Positions 19,690 through 28,830 of a stretch of 64,000 bases of DNA are shown here, piece after piece. Origin of the DNA: Macrophomina tecta (lineage: Eukaryota; Ascomycota; Dothideomycetes; Botryosphaeriales; Botryosphaeriaceae); NCBI GenBank assembly GCA_024180945.1, contig JAKSGN010000007.1:4278001-4342000 (forward strand), given 5' to 3'. Under the pieces are notes generated by a model. The model made no database searches. It was given only the letters and a program-made list of their open reading frames with translations, and had not been told where the DNA came from. The translations under genes and the position numbers were made by a program. Numbering within the stretch: the stretch's first letter is position 1; each line of letters starts with the position of its first letter.

Positions 19690-22473
19690 CTACCTTCTCC
19701 GCCTCCTGAACTTCAACTCATCTCCACTCTCGTCACTATGCCCCTCATCCTCCGGGTCTCGCAAACCCTTCCACTTCTTCACCGGGGGTGCGAGCTTGCC
19801 CTTCTTTTTCGGCGGTTCCGCAGGCGGCGGAGCCATCGCGCTCCTCTTAGTCCGCGTCGTGGTTGTGGTTCCACTACTTGTCGCACTCGCTCGACTATTC
19901 GGCCGCTGTTGATGCTGCGTGGTGCCATCTCCCTCCAAAGTCTGACTGCTGGGCGCCGGGCTCGGACGGCTTCTGCGACTGCCAGCCGCGATGCTCAAGC
20001 TGGCTTTGCTCCTGGTGGATGACGCAGTTCTGGGTCTAGCATCGGCAGCGTCTTTGGACATGCTGGCAATCCAGTCATTGCGGGGTTGGCCCGCGATCTC
20101 TTCCGGGTCAAGATCTTGCATCTCTGCGTCATCCTCAGCGCGAGTGGAAATGGAACTTGCGGGACCAGCATTGTCGCGCTTTCGTTGTGAGTTCTGTGCA
20201 CGAAGTCGCCTGAAGGAGCCCTCGTCAGCGTCGGAGTCCGAGTCGCGGCGGCGTCTGGAAGCCATTGGTCTGCTACGAATGCTATCGAAAGTGCTGTTGT
20301 TGTCCACAAGGAAATAGTCTTCGGTGGTGTTGGACTCGGTGCGCGGGACTTCCTGCAAGGTAACGATAACCCTGCGGCCGCGGAGAGGAGCTTGTGAATC
20401 GCCCTCTTTTTCGCCTGGTCTTCTCTTGCGAAACTTCTTGAAGTTCTTGCGCCCGTTCCATTCTGGCTTCCATCGTTCCTCATCGCCATTTTCTCCTTCC
20501 GTAATACTAGCTCGATTAGTTCTCGGGCGGACCTCCATTACTTCGACCTTTGCAAGGTTCTTCATCTGCTCGATGTCCATACCCTCGAGAGCCTCTCTTA
20601 GCGCATCTTCGTCTCTCCTCCGCTCATCTTCTCCCTTTTCACGACGCTCTCTCGCCACCTGGCGCACATTGACATCTTTCTCCTGCCTTGCCTTCCGCAC
20701 GTCGGAAGGCAATACCAGCGAAGGTTGCTTTGGTTTAGGCACTTCCACAACTTCAGCATCATCCATCGCCGGACCATGTAATTGCTGTTCCAGCTTTCGC
20801 CTTTTCATGGCAGCTGCAGCTGGGAAGAGTCTCTCATCCTCGTCATCAGAAATCTCCATAGGTTCTTCCTCATGCTGCCGCTTCCTTCCTCTTGTAAGTG
20901 TACCCTGAGATTGGGACGTCCCGCGCTGCTGTGATTGCGCCATAGATGCTTGCGAGGGCTCAGCCTGGCTTTGCACATCGTCGTCATCTGACAACACATA
21001 CTGGATCCTAGGCAGATCTTCGGGCTTGAAGTCATCAAAACCTCTGAACCTCGATTCTGTAAGAGCACGGCGGAACCCCTTTCGCGCAGTCTTCGACACT
21101 AAAGGTTCCAAAGACGATGATCCTTCGTTTCTCGTTGAGGGGGGCGGCATTTGCGATTGGTCTCCCTGCGTATGCTCTGCTCTAGTTGGGGCGATAGAGG
21201 CTTGGGACGGACCTACTGGACCACGTGAGTAATGGCGAAATGATGGAATTTCAAGACACATACCTGATGTGGAAGGCGGCGGACGTGGGATACTGCTTGG
21301 AATATCTTCTTCTTGTTCTTCTTCTTCTTCCTGCAACGGTTGCCGTAGTGGTGACGCGTCGTTGGCGACAATAGCGTCCAAAAACTCATTCTGGTTGATG
21401 CTCCTCTGGCCCAGTCCCAGGTCAACGGAATTGTAAAACGTCTGCCACCACTCAATGTTCTTCCCGCGGGGCTCCGTCAGTCGCACGACCACCACTCCCT
21501 TCCCCTCACTGCCATCCTCGAACTCTCCCATGCCCCTCTCCCCTGCAACGTTCTTGACATATCGAATGAAGCCTTCGGTATCTTCGGAGCCAGATTCGAG
21601 CTCTCGAACCAATGCTTTGCCGTTTCCCTGAGTCACCACCGGCGCAAGCTGATCGTACTGATTACCGTCGCTGAACACAAACGTGTACCCAGCAAACACC
21701 GTCTCCCTCTCCGGATTCGGCGCAAACAACCCCTCCGGGCGAGGAACCGGCTCACTGCCAACCGGGGGCACGAAGTCGACCTCCGCCGGCCAATTGCCAT
21801 CGAAGTCCTCCTCCAACGGCGCCCTCGGCACCTCCTCCTTCCCCTCCGCATCCAGCACCGCCTCCCGCTTCCTCGCCCTCGCCTCAAGCTCCTCCAAGAA
21901 CGCGTCCGTCACCACACGCCGCCCCTGAATCAGCGCCTGCAGCACCGCCGGCGTATTCCTCTTCGCCGACACCGCATGCGTGGTCAGGCCCGGCACATAC
22001 TCGCCTAGCACCTTGAGATCCAATCCCTCTAACCGCTCCCTCATCTGCGCCAGCACATCCCCCTTCCTCTTCTTCCCCGCGCCGCCCACCGAGAACACCA
22101 CGGGCTGCCATTCCAGCCGCCACGCGACGTCCCACTTGCCGAGCCTGATCTCGTACACGCTCGTCTCCTTATCCCCACTGCCGCCTACAATCCTCTCCTC
22201 ATTGTTGAACCGCACCCCATTCAGCGTCGTCCCGAACTTGCTCTCGTCGCGCAGCACGACCTCGCTGCGGTGGCCGGGTTGTGCTGAGCTGCCGGCGGGC
22301 GGCGCGCGCACGGAGATAATCAGGTGCTTGCGCGAGATCGTCTTGACGTCGCCGATATAGAAGGTGAAGGCGGAGGCGTCGCTGCGCGTGCGCCCCAGCA
22401 GGTGCGAGGTGCCGGGCCGCAGCCAGAAGCGCTTGCCGTGCGTAAGGTCGCCGGTGTGGGTGAGGAGCCACAT
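19690..22473 (-). CDS. NBS1: Nibrin/Nbs1, MRN complex subunit
   Basis: The frame is open for 927 codons. A probable 48-nt intron at 21216-21263 (donor GTATGT, ACTCAC branch, CCAG) would give exons complement(21264..22473) and (19690..21215) and 911 residues. Residues ~20-105 form the FHA domain (SHLLGRTRSD, then ISRKHLIISV). A first BRCT covers ~115-205 and a second ~265-385 (FAGYTFVFSDGNQYDQL). The middle is a long disordered Ser/Glu/Arg-rich region. Near residue 690 lies GRKNFKKFRKRRPG, the NFKKF-type Mre11-binding motif. The C-terminus is acidic followed by KFRRRRR, like the Tel1/ATM-binding tail. Nbs1 tethers Mre11-Rad50 at double-strand breaks and recruits Tel1. All hallmark domains are intact. 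Confidence 0.93.
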   Translation of the reverse strand: MWLLTHTGDLTHGKRFWLRPGTSHLLGRTRSDASAFTFYIGDVKTISRKHLIISVRAPPAGSSAQPGHRSEVVLRDESKFGTTLNGVRFNNEERIVGGSGDKETSVYEIRLGKWDVAWRLEWQPVVFSVGGAGKKRKGDVLAQMRERLEGLDLKVLGEYVPGLTTHAVSAKRNTPAVLQALIQGRRVVTDAFLEELEARARKREAVLDAEGKEEVPRAPLEEDFDGNWPAEVDFVPPVGSEPVPRPEGLFAPNPERETVFAGYTFVFSDGNQYDQLAPVVTQGNGKALVRELESGSEDTEGFIRYVKNVAGERGMGEFEDGSEGKGVVVVRLTEPRGKNIEWWQTFYNSVDLGLGQRSINQNEFLDAIVANDASPLRQPLQEEEEEQEEDIPSSIPRPPPSTSGMCLEIPSFRHYSRGPVGPSQASIAPTRAEHTQGDQSQMPPPSTRNEGSSSLEPLVSKTARKGFRRALTESRFRGFDDFKPEDLPRIQYVLSDDDDVQSQAEPSQASMAQSQQRGTSQSQGTLTRGRKRQHEEEPMEISDDEDERLFPAAAAMKRRKLEQQLHGPAMDDAEVVEVPKPKQPSLVLPSDVRKARQEKDVNVRQVARERREKGEDERRRDEDALREALEGMDIEQMKNLAKVEVMEVRPRTNRASITEGENGDEERWKPEWNGRKNFKKFRKRRPGEKEGDSQAPLRGRRVIVTLQEVPRTESNTTEDYFLVDNNSTFDSIRSRPMASRRRRDSDSDADEGSFRRLRAQNSQRKRDNAGPASSISTRAEDDAEMQDLDPEEIAGQPRNDWIASMSKDAADARPRTASSTRSKASLSIAAGSRRSRPSPAPSSQTLEGDGTTQHQQRPNSRASATSSGTTTTTRTKRSAMAPPPAEPPKKKGKLAPPVKKWKGLRDPEDEGHSDESGDELKFRRRRR

Positions 22474-22906
22474 CGCGGCGGGGCGGGCGTGCGGTGAGAG
22501 GGCGTGGGATAGTTCAGGTTGGTGAGCGGGTGTACATCGATGCGCGGATGATTCGAGCGGTGGTGGAGTGCGGGATGGTGTGTGGCACGCGTGGGAAGGT
22601 TTGGGGGGAGCTTCGTCGCGGAGCTCGTCGAGAGAACGCGCGGTGGAGCGGAGGGGAAAACGCGAGGCAAGACGAGCTCGGAGCTCCAGGCAGAAGAGAC
22701 GCGCGACAAGGATGCGAAGTCACGGGATCGCCCGATGACTTAATAATGCTTCTACTTCTGCTCGACAATCCAATCAGACAAGGTCTATTTCTACGCCTTC
22801 AGTAGTCTATACTCTTCACTGCTAGACGAAATGTAATCTCCCCGTATAATACGCACTGGGTATCAATCACAATTCAAAGACACACCAAACCACATCCCCC
22901 AGCCCT
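22474..22906. other. NBS1 upstream region and cytochrome b5 gene 3' region
   Basis: Both flanking genes run on the minus strand. The NBS1-proximal half is G-rich. No gene is seen. Confidence 0.55.
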
Positions 22907-24043
22907 CTAATCCATATCCTCCAAACTACTCTGCGCCTCCCCCTCCGCCGCACTATACTCCGGCACCAGAATGCCGACCACGCACTCACTCAGCATGTTA
23001 TCCCAATTCACCCACGGATGCACCTCATTAAATAGTTTCTCGCCATCCTTCCCAGCCGCGCGCCTCAGCTCGCCCTCGCCGCCCGGGTGATACGGCAGAT
23101 ACGGCGTGATGTTATAGACCTTGCCCTGATACGCGCTCCACGCGGGCATGACCTCGCCCGTCTTGCGATCCTTGCGCCCGTTCCGCAGCTTCAGCTGCGA
23201 CGGCGTGACGCGCTGCAGGCTCGCGACGCCCGACAGATTCGACCCGGATTTTACCAGCGCGGCCCAGTCGAGCGGCGAGTGGCCCGGCGTCAGCGACACC
23301 TTGGCGCGCGGGTTCGGCGTCTTGACCGGCGCGGCCATTGGCAGGCCGAGGCTGTTGGAGGCACTGCTGCTGTTCGCGCTGGGCGGGGCCCGGTTCGGGA
23401 GCGGGCTGGACGGGCCGCCGCGGAGGGAGCTCGCGGGCATGCGCGGCGGCGGCATCAGGCCGGAGGAGCGCTGCGGCTGGGGTGCTTGTGGCGACGATGC
23501 GAGGCGGGGCGGCGGGGGCGGCATGAGCGCAGAGTTCGGGAGAGGCTTCAGCTTCGGCGGGGCTCTGAGCGCGGAGGAGGTTGGAGCAGGGCCCGATGCG
23601 CGCTGGGCAGAGTTGAGGGCCGGGAACGAGGGCGGAGGAAGGTTGTCGTCTTCATCGTCGTCGTCGTCGTCGTCGTTTTGGTCGTCTGAGGAGGCGACAG
23701 AGAAGCTCGGAACGACCGGGAAAGTGGAGGCTTTAGGAGTCGTCTGCGTAGACTCGGATTCGGAGGGGGGTTCGTCCAGCTGCGGGACCTGTATGCTAAC
23801 GGGTGGCTTGCGCTGATCCGCTTCTGATGTAGATCTCTCTGCGAGGTCTGAAGGCGTGGCGTCCCGCGCCGTTGATTTCGCTTCATGTGGTGCGCCGGCG
23901 GCAGGCCTCTCATCGCCGGATTTGGGCGGAGCAGCGAGCCCCCTTTGACTCCAGTCGTGGAAGAACTGCAGCCATGTCCGCGGTGGATGGTTGTACAGCA
24001 AGAAGGTGGCAGATATAAGAAGCGCGGAAATTCCAAGAAGCAT
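22907..24043 (-). CDS. Membrane-anchored cytochrome b5-type heme protein, Irc21-like
   Basis: A single exon of 378 residues. The ATG at 24043 is chosen; the frame extends further only to a TTG. Residues 1-17 form an N-terminal membrane anchor (MLLGISALLISATFLLY). Residues ~35-265 are disordered and Pro/Ser-rich, with an acidic Asp run near 120 encoded by a TCG/GTC repeat. The last ~110 residues are a cytochrome b5 domain with heme ligand motif YHPGGEGEL and the second His within EVHPWVNWD. The layout resembles budding-yeast Irc21 and fungal cytochrome-b5-domain proteins, proposed to carry electrons at the ER or to sense heme or ergosterol status. The exact partner is not readable. It is divergent from the small mitochondrial protein gene. 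Confidence 0.88.
   Translation of the reverse strand: MLLGISALLISATFLLYNHPPRTWLQFFHDWSQRGLAAPPKSGDERPAAGAPHEAKSTARDATPSDLAERSTSEADQRKPPVSIQVPQLDEPPSESESTQTTPKASTFPVVPSFSVASSDDQNDDDDDDDEDDNLPPPSFPALNSAQRASGPAPTSSALRAPPKLKPLPNSALMPPPPPRLASSPQAPQPQRSSGLMPPPRMPASSLRGGPSSPLPNRAPPSANSSSASNSLGLPMAAPVKTPNPRAKVSLTPGHSPLDWAALVKSGSNLSGVASLQRVTPSQLKLRNGRKDRKTGEVMPAWSAYQGKVYNITPYLPYHPGGEGELRRAAGKDGEKLFNEVHPWVNWDNMLSECVVGILVPEYSAAEGEAQSSLEDMD
23655..23680 (+). repeat. Trinucleotide TCG repeat coding poly-Asp
   Basis: About eight tandem TCG units lie within the cytochrome b5-like gene and encode an Asp run on the minus strand. Expansion or contraction would change the acidic tract without shifting frame. 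Confidence 0.8.
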
Positions 24044-24293
24044 GTCGCGCAAGGTGGGGTTTGTCAAGAGAAGCTTTGTGTGATCGGAGGCGGATCGTGG
24101 AATGGCGGCTCATGATTCTATGCAAGGGTCTCGGCTCCCTCACGCCGACTGACTCGCGCAGCACTTAACTCCCGCATCTTTCGTCAACGTCGTCATCGAC
24201 ATCCGATCCCGCTCGAGCACTCGATTGGCCCTGTGCCTTGCGCCTTCTTTTCCCGCCAAGCGCCTCCCCCCTTAGGCGTCAATCCATCCGATA
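24044..24293. promoter_or_regulatory. Short divergent promoter with TTAGGCG motif
   Basis: This 250-bp region drives the cytochrome b5-like gene leftward and the mitochondrial protein gene rightward. CTTAGGCGTC at 24271-24280 lies only 14 bp before the rightward ATG. Confidence 0.55.
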
Positions 24294-24814
24294 ATGTCAT
24301 TTCGCACCCTTCCACGAACCTGCGCAAGGCAGGCTCGCCAGGCCTTCGCCGCGACTCTCCGCCCGCACAGCACACGAGCTAGCCTCTCTGCAGGAGTGAG
24401 GGCTGCGCCTTCATCGCGTGTCTCGTACAGACCAGCAAGCATTGTTAGCGAGCATGCTCGTTACTTCAGCAGCAAGAGCATTGCCGACGAGAAGATCGAG
24501 GAAATCCAGGAACTGTATGCTCCGCTGCTCAAAAGTCTGTGAACCCAGGCTGATGCAGACACAAAAGCTACGCAACCGCAACCGATGAGTTCGAAATCGC
24601 TGCGGAAGAGACCGAGGGCAACACTGTCTACGCCGCCGACGACCGCGCCGCTGCAAGGGAAGCACTGAACCAACTGAAGGAGGCATACAACGCTGTGGTT
24701 GAGGGGCAGGACAGGGAAGTTGCCGAGGAGGTCAAGAGGCGAGTAGGGCAGAGGATCAGGGAGCTGGACAATGCTGTCATTGCAATGGAAGAGGCAGCCT
24801 CGCACGGAGACTGA
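24294..24814 (+). CDS. Small conserved protein with mitochondrial targeting sequence
   Basis: The exons are 24294..24514 and 24568..24814, 155 residues. The intron has donor GTATGC, branch GCTGATG and acceptor AAAAG. The first ~60 residues are rich in Arg, Ser and Ala without acids (TCARQARQAFAATL, ending near RYFSS), a classical matrix-targeting presequence. The mature part is acidic and helical (DEKIEEIQELYATATDEFE, then REALNQLKEAYNAVVEG), suggesting a coiled-coil or small helical subunit. I recognise the type (short fungal mitochondrial protein) but no characterised family. It converges with the FKBP gene. Confidence 0.82.
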
Positions 24815-25348
24815 GCAGGTTGTTGAGGACAAAATACAGTTTCACGGAAGTTGCTGGGCCCTGCCGAGGATACGAATAAGGTTTGGTTGTCTTGAAATAG
24901 GCATACACTTGTAGGGTCTGCTATAGAAACCTCCTACTGCGGCTGTATACTCCATATTAACACCTACGATTACTTCTTCCTCGTTGAAACTTTCATGGAT
25001 TTTGCACCGGTGGGCATAAACGCTACGAACTGGCTTGCAGAAGCCTTATGGATACTGCAGCTGATGAGGAAGAAGGGTCATTTGTTTACGAGGGAGGGGA
25101 GGTGGGAAATGCGCTACTGTTTTTATGTGCCTTAATAGCAAACGCTAAAACACCCAATGCCTTCGCGGGTGCCCGCATAGGGCTGAGACTCATGGATCAT
25201 AGACCCATTTGTATGTGGAGCGGACACAAGGGCTTTATATTCGTGATACACATATATTATTGCGCCTGTCCTTGTCGTCATCCCGGCTAAAGTCATCGCT
25301 TCTATGCACCATTGTCTTCCGTCCACTTCGCCAAACTCCATCCGTCGC
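24815..25348. other. Convergent 3' region
   Basis: It lies between the 3' ends of the mitochondrial protein gene (+) and the FKBP gene (-). Only UTR-like sequence is visible. Confidence 0.6.
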
Positions 25349-25844
25349 TCATAGCTCGTCCTTGCCGTGGATGTTGACAAGCTCGGTCTCGAAGATCAGC
25401 ACGCTGTTCGCGGGAATGGGGCCCATGTTGCGCGAGCCGTAGGCCCACTCGGGCTGGATGGTCAGCTTGCGCTTCTCACCCTCGCACATGTCGAGCAGGC
25501 CCTGGTCCCAGCCCTTGATCACCATGCCGCGTCCGACGGTGAACGTGAGCGGTTGCTTGCGGTTGTAGGAGGCGTCGAACTCTGCGTGGCGCAAGAATTG
25601 TTAGCTGGATGCCGATGCGCAATGCGTGGAAATGCGATTCGGTTCGGCGGCGCGGTATGGCGAATTGGAGGGAGAACTAACCGCTGCCATCGGCCTCAAG
25701 AGTGCCGCGGTAGTGGACGTCGACCTTGTCGCCGCTCACGGTCTTGCGTGTGCAGTCGACTTTGTGCGTGACTTCGATATCGAGAGGCTTGTCGAGGGCG
25801 TAGGCAAGCGGTAGGAGAGCGAGGAGAGCGATGAAGAAGCGCAT
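25349..25844 (-). CDS. FKBP2: ER-lumen FKBP-type peptidyl-prolyl isomerase (FKBP2)
   Basis: The exons are complement(25682..25844) and (25349..25581), 131 residues. The intron (25582-25681) has donor GTTAGT and acceptor GCAG; splicing yields [11 protein letters not shown], a standard FKBP core. Residues 1-15 are a signal peptide ([16 protein letters not shown]). The FKBP domain follows: [40 protein letters not shown]. The C-terminus is KDEL, an ER-retention signal, so the enzyme is a resident ER foldase and the likely cellular target of FK506/rapamycin in that compartment. Length and order fit fungal FKBP2 (Fpr2) well. Confidence 0.95.
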
Positions 25845-26424
25845 GGTGGCGGCGATGGTATGCTTTGGGATCAATTGGGATAGGCTGGCGTGCAGAGCAG
25901 TTCTCGGATGAAGCTGTACGCCTGTGGGAGTTTCTGGATGATTGCTGAATGGCAGCGGGCCACGTTCCCGGTCTGGTCTGGTCCATGAGTTCCCTGTGGG
26001 CGGGGCCTGCGGGGGCTGATCTCCACGTGTCTTCGCCGCATATCTACAGCGCACCGTTCGCTCTCAACTGCCTGTGTCCACATCAGGGAATGGCGACGAT
26101 ACGGCTCTTTATGTATGCAATCACTTGAAGCATGAATGCACAGGTCCTGGTATTGGCAGATTTACGTACATGTTGTCATGCAAGCAGTTGCGAATGCGAA
26201 GAAACCCACGTAAAATTCAGAAAGACAGCAGTACAAGCCCGCTATCCCCACCCCAGACAACCGGCACGAACGGCTTGAAAACTTGCTGGGAACTTCTATG
26301 TCGCAGGCCAGGAGTTGCCACGTCCATATCGACATTCGCCCTCCAATAGCCGCGGAGCGGAGGCCTAGCTCTGCAGGAGAGAGACCCCGAGAAAAACAGT
26401 TATACAGAAGGAAATGCAGACCTC
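25845..26424. other. FKBP2 upstream region
   Basis: It contains the FKBP2 promoter and the 3' end of the next minus-strand gene. No gene is recognised. Confidence 0.55.
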
Positions 26425-28830
26425 TCAGGGCCAGTCTCCTTCGTGCACTTCTCCAGCGTGGAGGGTATGGGGCTGGGGCTTTTTGCACCTCTTAAAAGGC
26501 CCTTTGCCTTTTTTCCACCATACGTCCTTAATCTCCAGTCCTCCAACTTTACGGCCCTCCAGACCCCAGGGATCTGGACCTACCTCGGCGGATTCACATT
26601 TTGACACCTTACGACAAAACTTGTGAATGCGCATGAAGTTGAATAGCCTCGAGGCGCTGAAAAATGCTTTGGTCTCATCGACCTCGCTGTTGATGTCATG
26701 GTTCACTGCCCACGAGAAGTCGCCACACATACATCTGCCGCGCAGGTCAGCATTTTGCGTCTTATCGTGGGGAATGACTTAACACACGGGTAGTTCCTCC
26801 CCTCTCCCGTTCCCACGTTGCTGATCGCTTCCCCTCCTGGATTATCGCACACGGGCAGGTGGAAGCCCATCAGTTGCATCTTTTCGACCTTCTCGAGCGT
26901 TTTGCTGGCGCCCCAGAGCTTTTGCAGTCCCGCAGGGTCGTTTGGCAGCTCTTCGTTTTTCGTCAGCTTGTACCACACCATCGACGACCGCACAATGTCT
27001 TCCCGGGTTATATTGTTATAGGCCGCAGCGTCCGCTGCCAGTCTACTCAGCAAAGCTCGGAACCATGTGGAGGTGACTTACACTCAAGCACGCTCTGCCC
27101 CGGAAGGCGATGCACAAATCGGTAGTCCGACGAGTCGTACCCGTCGATGGCATACAGCCAGAAAGACTTGTCCGGGTATTCGTCCAAGCACACCCTGACC
27201 TCCTCGAATGATCTGTGGTCCGAACTGCATGAACCTCCTTCTGCGTTTGCCATGACAATGTACGGATACTGGGAGTTTCCGGTGCGCCAAATCAAATCCA
27301 TGGACATGGCGGACATCTCCTTGGCCAGGTAAGTCTCCACGTTTCGAGCGGCATTGTGGTTGAGTTCAAGATAGAAGTGTGACCTCGTGACGACGTCAAT
27401 GACCGTGCTGTTTCTGCCGTTTGAGTCGGGAAAGTAGGCTCCGCCTAGCAGAGTTAAAATCATGTTCAGCAGTAATTTGTTGCTCACGTCAACAACGCCG
27501 GTCCATTGCCCGGCCCATTGGATTTCTTGTTTTTCGAAGAATGAGTAAAAGTCGCTAATTCCCTCGTTAGCTGTCAGGGAACGATGTGCGGATTTGGGCG
27601 GCACATACGTTTTGTCAATCTTGGATTCAGCAACAGCCTTTCCACCTGCATAGGCCCCTCCGATAGCTCCCGACAGAGCACCGAGGGCCGCGCCGGCAAT
27701 GCCAGCCTCTGCTCCCAAAATGGGCCCCGCAAAAGCCCCCACGATGGATGTGGCAATAAGTACAACAAGCAGAATAATGTTGAGAATCTTCTTCAACTTC
27801 GCTTTTCTTCTCGCTATCTCATCCTGCTTCTTCTTCTCTACCTCGTCGGCCCAGGAGAAGAGTTTCAGGGATGCAGTATGCATCCTGTCGATTCTGTCTG
27901 CAGCATCTTCGAACCCCTCCTTGAAGTACTTGAAGAAGTTGTGGAAATTACTAAAAGCGTTAGCCGTGTACACCGCCATCCGATGTTCATGCTCGTATTG
28001 TTCTTGCGTCAGTTCCGTCTTGTTGGCGTAGAACCTTTCGCAATCAATGTGCTGGTGGGGCGGCGATTGTCAGCAATGTTCTGAAACTTGGCGTGGGGAA
28101 GGCCTACGGAGCACCCATCGATGAGATTACAACCCTTTTCGGCATCCGCGGCGCCAGGGAAATGGACCTCGAGGATGTAGTTCATGAAGGACGTGGACCC
28201 TTCAGGATTCTGCTGGAATTGTTCCATTTCTTCTCGCATCCATTTGGTGACCTCATCTCCCACACCTCCATCCCAAAGCTCTTGGGTCATTTCCGGTATA
28301 TTGCAAGCTGTATACTTGCGGCCTGGTGCGTGACTCGGATCGCTGTTTAGTTTGCTGCCCCCACCCCTTCCTGTGTCCTGGGTAGTATTGCTGACGTCGG
28401 TCTCGTAGTGCATGCTGGACGCACGGCTGGCGGAGCTGCGTTGTCCTCCATCTCTATCGTTCTCGGCCACCTGGCGATTCGGTTCCCGGTCCGATTGCTG
28501 GTTCAGCTCGTGGGTTGGCTTGCGGTTCTTGACCTCTCTCTTGCTTTGTTGGGCGAACCTGCGAGTATCGTCCACATAGTCCTGGTCGGACCCATGGGCG
28601 GCGGACTCGCGTCGTCCGTCAGAGTTGCCACTTTTTCCACTCTCCCTCGACTCACCCCGGTCACGTAAAAACACTCTTGGTGGCTCGTCAGCAGTGGTGC
28701 TACCCACATATGGGTGGGATATCTCTCGATAGTCGTCACCCACGCCACTACCAACACCAATGACGTTGGCTGCACCGGCATAAGTGCCTAACCCGTGAAG
28801 GGCAGCGAAGCTGCAGTGCATAAATCGCAT
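26425..28830 (-). CDS. Large protein of unknown function with glycine-zipper membrane segment
   Basis: Four exons, complement(28108..28830), (27082..28051), (26788..27034) and (26425..26734), encode 749 residues. Splice sites were set by frame and branch points (GCTGAC in intron 1). Residues 1-~25 are moderately hydrophobic, a possible signal. Residues ~30-165 are hydrophilic and disordered. A globular part with cysteines starts near 175 (CNIPEMTQELWDGG) and includes the Cys-rich join GCSHIDCERFY. Residues ~329-377 carry a hydrophobic helix followed by a Gly/Ala zipper (ILNIILLVVLIATSIV, then GALSGAIGGAYAGG). The second half (NPGGEAISNVGTG, CMCGDFSWAVNHDINSEVD) ends in a basic Trp/Lys stretch. 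The layout resembles families of large secreted or membrane fungal proteins with no known function. I do not assign one. Confidence 0.78.

Noticed and set aside
22907..24067. Longer cytochrome b5 protein starting at 24067
   Set aside because: That codon is TTG; the first in-frame ATG is at 24043 and begins directly with the membrane anchor.
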